A DNA stretch of 64,000 nt from Ditylenchus dipsaci (GCA_004194705.1 SADC01000868.1:124001-188000); one strand, 5' to 3'. Counted from the first letter of the stretch, positions 45,481 through 56,421 are shown. Numbers and translations are program-made. The notes: a model not told the origin generated them from the letters alone.

Positions 45481-46290
45481 CTAACGAACTTTCGTAAGAA
45501 GACAATTTCGTAAAAGCGAATTTTCGTAAGAATTTTTTTTCGTAAGAGCGAATTTTCGTAAGAAACTTTTTCGTAAGAGCGAATTTTCGTAAGAAAGTTT
45601 TTCGTAACAGCGAATTTTCGTAACAAGCTTTTTCGTAACGCGGTTTTCAGTAACATTAGTGATATGTTAAGTTGCTTTTTTTGCTTTTTGATCCTCCTTT
45701 GATATTTCTTATAGCTTCTGTGATGTTTTGACCAAAAATAGTCAAGAAAAAAATGAAGCAGTCAGAGGGTGGAATCGAACCACTGGTGAAAAAAATTCAT
45801 TCCATCAACTTACATACTGCACCATACATGCCACTAATGGGAAATAGCTATGTGTAGTATATAATATATGAATTCTAGCTCGGAGTTTTTCACCATGCTT
45901 TTGGTATTTCTGCTGGTCTCCTAATGGATGAAAAATCCGGGGTCAGCTAATTATCGAAATTTTTAGTCATATGACCTATGCTTACCAACTTTTGTGCTCA
46001 TACAGTTAATAGTCATATAATTAACTGTTCGAAATGTCAAACAGTGACAGAAAGGCCAAAACAAATGAATCACATGAAATCCTGAATTAGAAAAATTGAA
46101 TAAGAGTGAAAAAAATTTCGATTATTTCCTCTTACGAAAGAAATTCGTTACGAAAATTCGCTGTTACGAAAAAGTTTCTTACGAAAATTCGCTCTTACGA
46201 AAATGTTTCTTACGAAAGTTCGCTCTTACGAAACTTCGCTCTTACGAAATTGTCTTGTTACGAAAGTTCGTACAGCCGCCACTAAAGCTA
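45466..46290. mobile_element. Foldback element with TTTTCGTAAGAGCGAA words
   Basis: Arms of tandem TTTCGTAAGAGCGAATTTTC (45495-45640) and the inverse (46125-46275). Outer ends CAGCCACTAAGGCTAACGAA and TTCGTACAGCCGCCACTAAA are inverted. ORFs rich in LLRKF and SYEN are readings of the DNA word. The middle contains a tRNA-like piece at 45762-45840. Confidence 0.75.
45762..45840 (-). repeat. tRNA-derived fragment (T-arm and acceptor end)
   Basis: On the minus strand GTGGTTCGATTCCAC forms a T-arm followed by CCTCTGAC. A TGGTGCAGTATG resembles a D-arm/A box. No matching 5' acceptor strand was found, so this is a SINE-like or decayed copy rather than a functional tRNA gene. Confidence 0.4.
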
Positions 46291-46421
46291 AGTCCCCAAT
46301 GAGTGAGCGATTTTTTTTTCTTGTTTAGGCGGGAAACAACCTATCCGGCTGGATGCCCTAAAAAATGAACTTTTGTAAAATTCAAAAACGAATTATCTTA
46401 TTATTTGTGAAATCGTGCGCA

Positions 46422-46675
46422 TACCGTATTTCCTCTAAAATAGCCCTCCTTCCAAAATAGCCCCCCCCCTCTACTTTGAGGGTCTGTATCTCGGAGCAGA
46501 GTAAATATTTTGCAAAGCTGTTTGATACGTTTTCTTAACTCCCACGAGCTCTACCGATTCCACTTTTTAGATTCTTAATTTTCACCCAAAAATCTCGAAA
46601 TCGAATTCAAATCTTTCTGAAAATTGGAGGTTTGAATAAAATAGCCCCGGGGGCTATTTTAGAGGAAATACGGTA
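46422..46675. mobile_element. TACCGTA-family MITE with AAAATAGCCCC words
   Basis: TACCGTATTTCCTCTAAAAT left and AGAGGAAATACGGTA right. CCAAAATAGCCCC repeats at the left. The interior matches the 39009 copy (CACGAGCTCTACCGATTCCA). Confidence 0.85.
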
Positions 46676-46749
46676 ATAGGGTTTGATGAAACAAAAAGGG
46701 CGATTTTACCCACCGAAAGGCGAACACCTGGATGGGTACTACCTAACCA

Positions 46750-46915
46750 GGTGGACAGGGGCGTAGCCAGAAAATTTGTAGCCAGCGGGGAATGGCAGGT
46801 AGGCACGTTTTTTGTCGCGCGACAAAATATGTAAAAACCGTTTTTGTCGCGCGACGAAACATGAATGACAAAAACGGAAAAAGCCGTTTTTGTCGCGCGA
46901 CATATACTTTTAAAA
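46750..46915. repeat. TTTTTGTCGCGCGACAAAA word array
   Basis: Starts near ACAGGGGCGTAGCCAGAAAA, an end seen again at 56905-56945 (GCGTAGCCAGGGGGG). Four GTCGCGCGAC words follow. Apparent ORFs (ARQK repeats) are readings of the word. Confidence 0.6.
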
Positions 46916-46961
46916 ACCTGTTTGGCACAGGTAACGAACAAGCACCCCAAAAAAATCAATA

Positions 46962-47080
46962 GGGGGGACCAAGGCAAAAAAATTTAAAAAATAAAAACAA
47001 TCAACAGGGGGGACCAAGGCATCTTTTTTTTTGCCTTGGTCCCCCCTATTGATTTTTTTGGGGTGCTTGTTCTTTACTCG
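46962..47080. repeat. Hairpin with ACCAAGGC / GCCTTGGT arms
   Basis: GGGGGGACCAAGGC occurs twice on the left (46963, 47008) and its inverse on the right (47031-47050), between inverted GCACCCCAAAAAAATCAAT blocks. Confidence 0.65.
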
Positions 47081-47231
47081 AGTGGGGTGCTTGTTCTTAA
47101 CCTTGGCCACCTGTTTTGTCCGGTTGCCGAAAAAAGACACTACTTGAGGGTCCCTGGTAACATGAAAAATGCCTGAATTTCGAATTCCCTTTGACAAAAT
47201 ACCAAAAATAATGCCAAATTCATGTTTAGCG

Positions 47232-47467
47232 CCTTTAAAGGGCATGCCCACGCTAATAAGAGGGAATTCAAATTTTTTCCTAATCATTGAACTTCTGTAC
47301 GGATTTTTCAACTTGGTTTCTAACAAAACAAGGCCTAGAATTTTATTTTAGGTATAGTTTTGTTAGAAACCAAGTTGAAAAATCCGTACAGAAGTTCAAT
47401 GATAAGGAAAAAAATTTGAATTCCCGGGCAACACCTCTTATTCGCGTGGGCATGCTCCTTTAAAGGC
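47232..47467. mobile_element. TTTAAAGGGCATGCCC palindromic MITE
   Basis: Left TTTAAAGGGCATGCCCACGC and right GCGTGGGCATGCTCCTTTAA. The arms share TCATTGAACTTCTGTACGG and TTTCTAACAAAAC with 21992-22224. The right end is fused to the start of the 47459 element. Confidence 0.85.
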
Positions 47468-49118
47468 TGTACCCCGAAATTTAAGCGGCATTTTGCTAAG
47501 TGGTCGATTTGCTAAGCGGTCGTTTTGCCAAGAATTTTTTTGCTAAGCGACAAATTGCTAAGAATTTTTTTGTTAAGGCGCCCATTTGCTAAGAATATAT
47601 TTGCTAAGGCGTTCTTTTCTTAAATCCCGATTGGTTAAGAACTTTTCTGCCTTTTTGTACTTTTCCTTTTTCTCAATATCTGGTAGGGGATTAGAGATTT
47701 TTCCGACGGTCATTTTTCGGCCAATTTTTTTGTTTTTTACTGATTTGAATATGGGATCTAGGTAAATTGATATTTTCAGATTGTGTCCAAACAACCACAA
47801 ACCATTCTAAACCACCTCAAGTACCCTAAAACCACCCTAAATACCCAAACCAAACCCAAACCTGAAAGATTAAAATTTCTTAAAAATAAAAAATAAGCCA
47901 TTTTTTCTAACTTAAAATTGTGTGGGGAATTGGGTTTGTCAAGCCCAAAGTTGCGATTTTACACACCCCAACTTCAATACCTGGTGTAGGTATCACCTGA
48001 CCAGATGGATGCCCAACTTCAATACCTGGTGTAGGTATCACCTGACCAGATGGATGCCCACCTGGATGGCCTAAAAATAAAAAAGGTAATTTAAATAAAA
48101 AAAATCCATTTTTCTAAACTAAAAAATTTGTGAGAAATTGGGCTTATTAAGACCAGAAGTGCGATTTTACCTACCCGACCCCAAACCTGGGGTGGCTACC
48201 ACCTGGACAGGTTGTTATCCAGGCAACTCAAGAGTAGGGTATATTCACCCAAATGACCTGAAAGGTCAAACGTTAGTCTTTTTATATCTGAAATTACGGT
48301 AAAAAATAAAGTGTGCACCCAGGTGGATTCGAACCAGCATCCTCGGCGGTGGCTATCCAAGTGGTCGTCCACTTGGATCAAAAAATTTTTTTACGTTTTC
48401 GGTTTCCAAATCATTTTTTCTGCACTAATTCGAGCACCCTGAAAATGGTTTGACAGTGGTAAAATCACGTTTTATCAAGAAATTTTTGAGTTATCGTGAA
48501 TTCTTGATTTTGATAAATCAATCGTTAGCAATAACTCTAAATTTATCGATAAAACGTGATTTTACCACTGTCAAACCATCTTCAGCATGCTCGAATTAGT
48601 GCAGAAAAATTGTTTTGGAAACCGAAAACGTAAAAAAGGTTTTTGATCCAAGTGGACGACCACTTGGATAGCCACCGCCGAGGATGCTGGTTCGCATCCA
48701 CCTGGGTGCATACCTTTTTTATCGTAATTTTGAGTGTTTACTTGGTGAAGAGGTGCATATACTCATCACCAAAGTTACTGGTTCGAATCCCTCTGGGTGC
48801 AATCAGTCCAGAGTAGGAGACCCTGATTCAATTAAAACCGTTTTTAGAACATGATTTTGGATTGAATCGTTTGGGTTTTAAGGTCTGTACCCGAAATTAA
48901 GCCGAACTGAAGAAGATGTAGCTTAACAAACAAGATCTTTATCAAAACAACTACTTAGCAAAAAATTCTTAGCAAAACGACCATTTAGCAAATTGGCGCT
49001 TAAATTGTGAATTCTTAGCAAATTCGCGCTTAAATTTTTTTTCTTAGCAAAACGACCGCTTAGCAAATCGACCACTTAGCAAATCGCCGCTTAAATTTCG
49101 GGGTACAGCCCCTTTAAA
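47459..49118. mobile_element. Foldback element TTTAAAGGCTGTACCCC with TTGCTAAGCGGTCG words
   Basis: Ends TTTAAAGGCTGTACCCCGAA and its inverse (to 49118). Both arms are arrays of TTGCTAAGCGGTCGTTTTGC or its inverse (47495-47630; 48950-49090). It contains tandem 140-bp units (47870-48240), the palindrome 48300-48725 and tRNA-like tails. Confidence 0.8.
48300..48725. repeat. Palindrome with tRNA-like ends
   Basis: Both ends carry a tRNA 3'-half-like sequence: inverse at 48315-48345, forward at 48680-48710 (ATGCTGGTTCGCATCCACCT then GGGTGCA). The CACTTGGAT palindrome family lies between. Another tail, TTACTGGTTCGAATCCCTCT, follows at 48774. Similar tails are at 42235, 49568, 58660 and 63468. Confidence 0.6.
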
Positions 49119-49526
49119 TCACCTTAGTGACCATCAATGAGTGGGGGCAGAGAGACACAGCTAAAGGTGAAATGTTTACCCTGCTCCCGAGCAGGGTGAA
49201 AACTCCATGAACCCCCCCCTTCCCTGTTGATTTTACCTTTACCGTTACCTTTACCTCTAGCTACCTTTTTCCTACGGGTGAAGGTAAGAGTAAAAGGTAG
49301 AGGTAAGGGTAAGGGTAAAAAAGTTTATTCCTACCGCTCCAGGTGACAGTCAGGGTCCCTCCATTGTAAGTTCCGCTTGTTAGCAATTGAAAAAAATAAT
49401 TTGTATGTAGGCCATTTTCTGTTTGAATCCTTACATTGGCATTCATTCAAACGTTTTTTTTTGAATTGTATAAGCTTATTGCTTGAAATCATAGTCGTGA
49501 ATAAAGTCGACAGAGATATTTCTTAA
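49119..49526. other. Short non-repeat stretch, no gene assigned
   Basis: Holds a TACCTTTACC/GGTAAAGGTA near-palindrome at 49235-49320. A minus-strand ORF at 49261-49446 includes LLTSGTYNGGTLTVTWSG. It is beta-strand-like, but too short and isolated to assign. Confidence 0.3.
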
Positions 49527-50380
49527 AGGGGGGGGGGAACACTTCATATACGCATCGCCCAAAATCGACTGTTCTTATCCCGCTAGGTGCACATTTTTCT
49601 TATTTTTTTACTAAGTTTAGTGACATCTAGAGTTAAGAACTATCGAGCAATCGATTGCGATCAATCCCAGCACTGCTTCGCTGTTAGCAACTGCCTCAAT
49701 TTTGCGATTTCAAGCAACCGACCATCAAAATCAAAGGAAACCAGCCAAAATGATGCGTACTTAGTCTCATAGCCTGAGCCACCACCAATTCTATTTATTT
49801 ATCAACGCTTTTAGTGACTTTCTAGAGTCAGAATTTCATGAGGAACAAGGTAGAAATTTTTTCACACCAAAATCACTTCAGACAAGAAAGATAGCTAGCA
49901 AATGTTTGACCCAGGAAGAAATAAGTACTATTGAGGGGTAGGATTTCAGTATTATTTAGGAACTGAGATTTTTTGCGATTTCAATTTACGTTATTTTATA
50001 CAACGTATGCTGAAAATGACGCAAGAAGCCGGGCTACATTTTGAGTGTAAGGTTGCAAACGAGTGTGTGAATTAAAATTGGGAAAAAAAATCAGTTCCAG
50101 AAATCAGTTCCTTGAAATTTGAATTAGGATACTACCGAAAAGTACTGGGATAGTCCTATTGAGGATTTCATCGAATTGGACATGGTTCAATGTTTTTTGA
50201 ATTCTAGTTAATACTTTATGCTAACTTTTCATCTGTATGATAGCTCAAATGAAAGCCCAGAACCTTGGCTACATTTTGACACTAAACTTGTAAATAAAAG
50301 GTGAAAGAATAAGGTCTGCAGCCAGTGGCAGTCGAACCTGTGACCTAGGGCGATGCGTATATGAGGTGTCCCCCCCTTTT
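49527..50380. mobile_element. Foldback element abutting the XPA start
   Basis: Left GGGGGGGAACACTTCATATACGCATCGCCC-type end and right inverse (GGCGATGCGTATATGAGGTG at 50350). Inner inverted blocks include GGAACTGAGATTTTTTGCGA. The right end lies about 22 bp upstream of the XPA ATG. Confidence 0.75.
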
Positions 50381-50402
50381 AATTTTCTTTATTTGAGTGA
50401 TA

Positions 50403-51506
50403 ATGTCGGGCAAACGCAAAACAAACGAGAGCCGCATACCAGTTGTAGAGAAGCTTTACAGGTTTGCCAGATAAAAATTTGCACAAAGTTGATTTCTATA
50501 AATAAATCTAAGGCAAAATCAGGAGTCTTATTTCGAAGCTGGAGGATTCGATGCCGGCGATGATGAATACGAAGAAAAAAGAGAAAAAATTGCTGAGGCT
50601 GCGCAAAAGAGTAATTTATAATTGAGATTTTCAAATATTAGTCTTTCTTATTTAGGCGAGATCTTCCATTTGAGAAACTTGAAACTCCTGATAGTTGCCA
50701 GGAATGTCAGAAGCCTCTTTATGATTCTTGGCTTTGGGAAAAATTCAGTTTTGCTATATGTGATTCGTGCAGGCAACCAAATTATGTTGTAAATGACAAT
50801 ATAATATTGTTTTTTTAGAGACGACACAGACAAGCATAAATTGATCGCAAGAACGGAGGCTAAGGTATCAATCATGTAATGACTATTGAATTTCCTAATG
50901 TGTCTTATTGCTTAGACGAAGTTCTTGTTGAAAGATTGTGACTTCGACCTGAGGTATAAACCGATGTAACTATTTTCTCTTCTTAAATTTAATATTTTTA
51001 GGAAGCCAGTCTTGAGATTTATTTCAAAGAAAAATCCTCACGTAGAGCTTAATTTTTTAGATTGCTTTTAAGTACATTATATTATTTTAGAATCCCAGAT
51101 ACGGAGACATGAAACTGTATTTGCAGATACAGGTCATACCTTTATTGCCTCATTCTTGACATCTTTTCATTGATCTTAGTGTTCAGGTGGAGGAGCGGGC
51201 CCTTGAACTATTTGAATCCTGGGAAAAATTGGAAGAAGCACGTGAACTGAGAGTGAAGAACCGTGAGGTCGTATCGGAGAAAAAATTCGAAAAGAAAATT
51301 AAGCAGATGCGTAAAGATGTGAGATTTACGTAATTAATCTGGTTCAACTCATTAATTTTTAGCTACGGGGGGACCCTTTTATGAAAGTGAAGGGTGATGC
51401 AACACATGAGCATGAATTCGGCGAAGAAACATACGACAAGAAGAAAGACATTTACTTGAAGACTTGCAAAACGTGCGACCATTGTGTGAAATATGAGAAA
51501 ATGTAG
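50403..51506 (+). CDS. XPA: XPA, nucleotide excision repair damage-verification protein
   Basis: XPA binds damaged DNA and RPA and helps position the incision complex in nucleotide excision repair. Nine exons: 50403-50461, 50513-about 50610, 50656-50772, 50819-50864, 50916-50953, 51002-51041, 51091-51132, 51187-51318, 51363-51506; about 238 residues (human 273). The start gives MSGKRKTNESRIP. An acidic stretch GGFDAGDDEYEEK precedes a zinc finger CQEC...CDSC (50690-50772). Next come DDTDKHKLIARTEAK, FLLKDCDFDLRKPVLRF, NPRYGDMKLYLQIQ and the helix ELFESWEKLEEARELR, matching the DNA-binding domain. The tail TYDKKKDIYLKTCKTCDH ends KYEKM, as in the family. Intron 3 starts GC rather than GT; the exon 2 to 3 phase is one base off. 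Otherwise intact. AATAAA lies at 51553-51558. Confidence 0.96.
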
Positions 51507-51552
51507 ACTATAAGAACTGTTTTGGTTGTATACTTTTATATTACTTTATATA

Positions 51553-51558
51553 AATAAA
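51553..51558 (+). terminator. Poly(A) signal of XPA
   Basis: AATAAA 47 nt after the XPA stop codon and about 150 nt before the PMS2 start. Confidence 0.7.
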
Positions 51559-51694
51559 AATTGTCAAAGACATTGCTTCCAGGTGCTTAATTTAGTCATG
51601 CTTTCATGCTTTCTTGCGCCCTATGCCTCAGTGGTTTGGATTATTACTATGTGCTATGACGTTGCCTTATTGATGTTTTGCTATCATTTCACGT

Positions 51695-51710
51695 AAATAT
51701 TTTAGCCAGT
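51695..51710 (+). promoter_or_regulatory. Splice acceptor 5 nt before the PMS2 ATG (possible trans-splice site)
   Basis: TAAATATTTTAG followed by CCAGT and then the ATG. This matches the cis acceptors in the neighbouring introns. With only 204 bp between XPA and PMS2 there is little room for a promoter plus a 5' exon, so spliced-leader addition is a real option. A 5'UTR intron is the alternative. Confidence 0.45.
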
Positions 51711-54700
51711 ATGAAAACTTCTAAATTATCCATTGATGAATTTGAAATCGGTTTTGCCAGTGTTGCTTCGAAGAACTTCGAAAATTGCAATAGAAATGAT
51801 ATAGCAAAAAGTGTTCCTTTGAGAAATTGTGCAAATAGCGTGTCTCTGGAGCAAGAGAGGATAACATCGCCATTGCCGACAGTGGCACTAATCAAAGAAT
51901 TATCGTCTGCTGTTACAAGAAAGATTTGTACTGGACAAGTTGTAATAAGGTTTTCATAAAATTAATATTACCGGTGCTTTACCTCTGAATAAATTTAGCT
52001 TGGCTGGAGCGTGCCGTGAGCTCATAGGTAAATACTGTCGAGTACCGATTTTACGGAACCTAAATTTTATAATGCCCTCGTTTTTACCGTATTAATCTGG
52101 TGGTCATGGAGGTTTCGTAAAATTGACACTCTACTGTACTATCAATACCGTAAATCCTCTAATAGAGCCCCCGGGGCTTTATTTTTCAATCCCTGAAAAA
52201 TCTTGAGATTGTCAATCAAAAATGGTGCTAACTCTGAAACTCTAGTCAAAAATCGAGGGGGGGGCTCTATTAGAGAGGGGGCTCTATTAGAGGATTTACG
52301 GTATTTTATTTACTGTTGCAACTAGCTGTATTTAAGACAATTCTCTGGACGCTGGTGCAACAAATATCGGTCTGTTACGTGATCTCTTAAACGTATGAAT
52401 TCGACTTCTTGATCATATATATTTAGAAATCAGAGTGAAAGAAAACGGAGTGGACCTAATCGAGGTGATTGACAATGGCTGCGGCATCGAAAAATCGAAC
52501 TTCGAACTTTTATGTACGATATGAGTGATGATCTTCTTGTCTTAACAGCCCTTTGGTTTAAGGCAAGGCGCACAGCACTTCAAAACTCTTTGCCATTAGC
52601 GATTTCAGCAGCTTGTCTACATTTGGATTCAGAGGGGAAGCGTTAAACGCACTGGCTGCTTTGAGGTATGTTTCGCACTGTGTTTCACTGTAATTTATTT
52701 TATTTAGTGAACTATCAATTACCACGCGTGACTCGAGTTCTAAAGTTGGCACAAGATTAATCTTTGATAAGGATGGTAAAATATCGAAGCAAGAAAACTG
52801 TCCACGACAGGTTTGATATCAATTCAAACCTAAAATGTTAGGGGAGTAAAGTATTTATATTTTCAGGTTGGAACATCCGTAGCAATCGCTAAGCTTTTCA
52901 CACTATTCCTGTTCGACGCCAAGAGTTTCAGGTTAGTGTGCGGTTTGTCTAAATAAATCAATTATGTTTCTAGCGAAATTCGAAAAGAGAGTTCATGAAG
53001 GTAGTATACCCCTTAAGACTTCTGTATTCCCATTGTAATGGGTTAAATTTCATAAGATGCTGAACTGTGTGCAGTCTTTTGCACTTTCTCGTGAGTGCCG
53101 CTTCAGTTGTTCAAATTTCGCGAATGGGCAAGACTCTTTTTCGCGATGTTTTTGATGTTTCTATTTCAAATTTTAGGAGGCTTAACCAAGTTCTTGCATC
53201 ACCAGGAAGCGCTGCTTTGAAAGAAGTCTCAATAATCATTGTCGATAATTAAAAGACCTATTAATTTTTTAGACGATATCGAACTTGTTTGGAAGCAAAG
53301 TTGAAAAGGGTGACATCCTTGAAATCGATGAAGCTTTGCCATCAGAAGAAATAAGTGCGCTCTATGGTCTAAAGAACAGTGAGGAACATGTTTTTCACAA
53401 AATCGGGTTGGAAGATTGCTTGCTGCAGGGTTTTTTAATCTTCCTTACTTAGAATTTTCGGTATGATCAGTTCCTGCAGTTTTGGTCATGGCAGAAGCAC
53501 TCCCGATCGACAGTTTATTTATGTAAATAAGAGACCAGTGGACATGCCAAAACTTAATCGTAATTGTTTTTGCAGATCTTTTGATAACTTTTATTATTGT
53601 CTTAGGAATAACTAATGAAGTGTATTCTTCTTTTAACCGGGGCCGTTACTCCATGCTAGTACTGTTTATAACGGTGGATCCAGGTAGTGCATGTATGTAT
53701 TCCGCTAAATTTAAGTGGTTCTTTAGCATCTATCGATGTCAATATCAGTCCGGATAAACGAACGGTCTTTTTTCAACATGAGAAAGAGTTGTTTGGTAAG
53801 CTGTTTGCCAAAGAGTAGAGCTTTTACAGTCGCACTGGCTGTTAAAAAGCTTGAGCGATTATTCATTCATTAACTTGCAGCTAAATATCGTGCTTGCTTG
53901 TTACTGACATTCTCAAAAGTTTCTGGAAGTTGTCCGATGTCAAACGTAGCGCCGTCCGTTGACAGTAATCACGCCCTTGAGAGGAAAAAGTTTCTACCCA
54001 AAACCCAATTGAGTGATGATGAAATTATGGAAACAGATGATATTGCTTCAGTGGGCTCTCCTATTTTAACTCCATCATCTAGCATACCTGGTAATTTTTT
54101 AACCAACAATTTTTTTGATCACGTACCTTATTCTTTTAGAGTCTCCTACTTCTTCGTTTCAATTTGACAACCATCCTTTTCGTTCAGCGATATCCGTTTT
54201 TTCGAGCAGTCGAAAAAGATTAAGGGATACGTCACATAGTCATATTAACCCTGCTTCCCGTCTGACTGATGGAAACCAATCTAAACGTCGGGATGATCAT
54301 AACGTCAAAGATGATTTTAACCACTGCCAATTTCCTGCTGATAGTGGAATAAAACTACTTGTTTCGAAAGATAGCGGCTTGAAAACTTTGGATGATTTCT
54401 CTTTCTATCCTATTCCTGCGAAAAATCCCAGCATTGCATTTTCTCCGTCAAAAAAATCCAGTCACCCAGATCAAGTAGTGGAAGGTAACGACCAACCTTT
54501 ATTAAATCTTGGAAACAGCGAAAATGTAAATTTTTTGATAATTTCTGGGAAGGGGAGGCTAACTTGCATGATCTAGAAATTTACTTGAAGCATCGCCTTA
54601 CGGACAAACATTACTGCATGCTCATTTAGACGCTTTAACGGTTCGATTTCTTGAGGGGCAGTCGAACCTTGGAATGGTATGAAAGAGTATGCACGAAAGC

Positions 54701-56245
54701 TTGGTCATTGAGCTATGCTTCAAATAACTTTCTAATCATGCAAGTTGCGGCGAATTTTAAATTTGAATGTTTTAGGGTCCCGTGGACAGTATTGCCACTT
54801 CTTGCTACTTTTCTCCTAATACGAGTCTTTCAGCTACAAATGATCAAGTGGTGATGCGACCTCAGCAAAGTCTTGTCGTCAATATGAACTGTATTTGTTT
54901 TTTCGCAGCTGATACCTGCCATTTTTGATATTCAATTTCAGTACTTCGATCTTTTCTAAGAAAGAAGCGCTGTGCTAGGATGTCTGTCAAAAAACTGCCA
55001 GATGCATTAGATGTTCAAAAATCTAACGACATGACGGATGAAAATCAGTCAGAGGAAGTGGCTGAGCAGCATCTGTCTATTATGTTAGAGTAAGTGTCTA
55101 AAATAAGGCACATGTAACAAAGCGGGCTTATGTTTAAGTTTTTAGTAAAGATGCCTTTGCAACGATGGAAGTCGTAGGCCAGTTTAATAATTCCTTTATT
55201 ATTACTCGGTCTGCAACTTTTTGCCAAGTATGACTGTTAGATAATTTTTTTATATACCAGGCTCAGAGATGAAATGTTTATGATTGACCAGCACGCTAGT
55301 GATGAGAAATGCAATTTCGAAAGGTTGCAGAGAACTTCGCGGATAACTACACAAAAACTGATTCAGTGAGTTGTGAAGACCTTAATTATCATCTATAGTT
55401 TTGGAATTCAGCCCGCAGATGCTTCAACTCGGCGCTGTGCAGGAGAGGTTATAAATTGTTGAAGTTCTGTAGCCTTCTTCAATTATTTATTTTTAGCGTC
55501 CTGTTTGACAATCTTGACGTCTTGCGTGGCAACGGTTTTGATTTCACATTTGATAACCAAGGTCAGTGTGGAAAAACTGTTAAAACTATAATTTTAATTT
55601 AGAGCCAATTGGAAACAGAATCTCTCTAGCATCAGTTCCTGTTGTTCAAGGTTGCGACTTCAATTCAGACGGTGAGCTAATAGAAAGCTTTTCTCTTTAT
55701 AAAAGACATTACAATTTCAGATATTGACGAAATTCTTGCGTTTCTGATGGAATTCCCGGATGTTTTTACCGGCCAAAAAAGCTACGCAATATTTTTGCTT
55801 CAAAAGGTACTTTTTATTACAGTCGACTCTCCAAATAACGAACCCCCTGAATAACGAACTCTCTCAATACCGAACACTTTTTTTGGTTTGGTTGGATTTT
55901 CGATAAAGTACTTATAATGGACCTTCTCAATAACTGCATGGGTGCCCGTTTAAAATTTTTTGTAGCTACTTTAAAAACCTACTTTTAGCTTGCCGGCGCT
56001 CAGTCATGTTCGGTAAAGCGCTTACTGCTCAAAAAATGGATATTATTGTAAAGGCGATGGGAACGTGAGAGTGTTTTTTATTTTCGATCCTTTAGTCATT
56101 GAAACGTTTAGGATGGATTCTCCCTGGAACTGCCCTCATGGTTTGTTGATACCCTCTTTATCTTGAATAAACACGTAACAAAAGTTTAGGCCGGCCAACT
56201 ATTCGTCACTTGTGCAGCATGAATATTGAGGGAAATTTCAATTAG
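51711..56245 (+). CDS. PMS2: PMS2-type MutL homologue (mismatch repair endonuclease subunit)
   Basis: With MLH1 forms MutL-alpha, which nicks DNA during mismatch repair. A roughly 75-residue N-terminal extension precedes [22 protein letters not shown] ATPase: [11 protein letters not shown] (52338-52371), [11 protein letters not shown] (52470), [16 protein letters not shown] (52620-52666), [11 protein letters not shown] (52867), then [20 protein letters not shown] (53475-53535) and [13 protein letters not shown] (53735). A polar linker (53881-about 55070) is family-variable. C-terminal: [15 protein letters not shown] (55185), endonuclease motif [12 protein letters not shown], fitting DQHA(X)2E(X)4E (55287), [12 protein letters not shown] and the zinc-binding PWNCPHGRPTIRH, ending EGNFN. 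One-base homopolymer losses are inferred near 52567, 52893 and 55780; the linker to C-terminal stretch 54500-54960 has further frame breaks. MITEs sit in introns (52146, 55820). Confidence 0.95.
52146..52303. mobile_element. TACCGTA-family MITE with GGGGCTCTATTAGAG words
   Basis: TACCGTAAATCCTCTAATAG left and CTATTAGAGGATTTACGGTA right. The word GGGGGCTCTATTAGAG is repeated twice before the right end. It lies in the second or third intron of PMS2. Just upstream (52035-52140) is a smaller TACCGATTTTACGGAACC / GGTTTCGTAAAATTGAC inverted pair. Confidence 0.85.
55820..55880. repeat. One-sided pogo-like end in PMS2 intron
   Basis: CAGTCGACTCTCCAAATAAC followed by two more AATAACGAAC words, as in the TA-flanked MITEs, but no right terminus was found. 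Similar one-sided ends: 23575-23612 (inverse) and 59225-59330 (GATATAACGTA words, ending TCGAGGTTTGACTGTA). Confidence 0.6.
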
Positions 56246-56421
56246 TTTCGCAATTCACGTACAATGGTTTTGTTGAAAATATCATTCTGCTTGTATGGAA
56301 GTTCTTGTATGAAAAATAAAAGGGTCTGCAATCAGTGAGGAGTAAATAAATTTGCTTAAGTAGAATTCCTCCGGTATGTGCAGCAGTTATGTGTGCGTTC
56401 ATTCTGTTACTTTGATTAAAT

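Noticed and set aside
45762..45840. Functional tRNA gene on the minus strand
   Set aside because: The T-arm and 3' acceptor are recognisable, but no complementary 5' acceptor strand or proper anticodon arm is present.
45387..46302. ORFs rich in LLRKF/SYENS repeats
   Set aside because: Translations of the TTTCGTAAGAGCGAA word array in a foldback element; they appear inverted in both arms.
46654..47326. Minus-strand ORFs of 61-138 residues
   Set aside because: Span a TACCGTA MITE, the GTCGCGCGAC array and the ACCAAGGC hairpin; no conserved protein.
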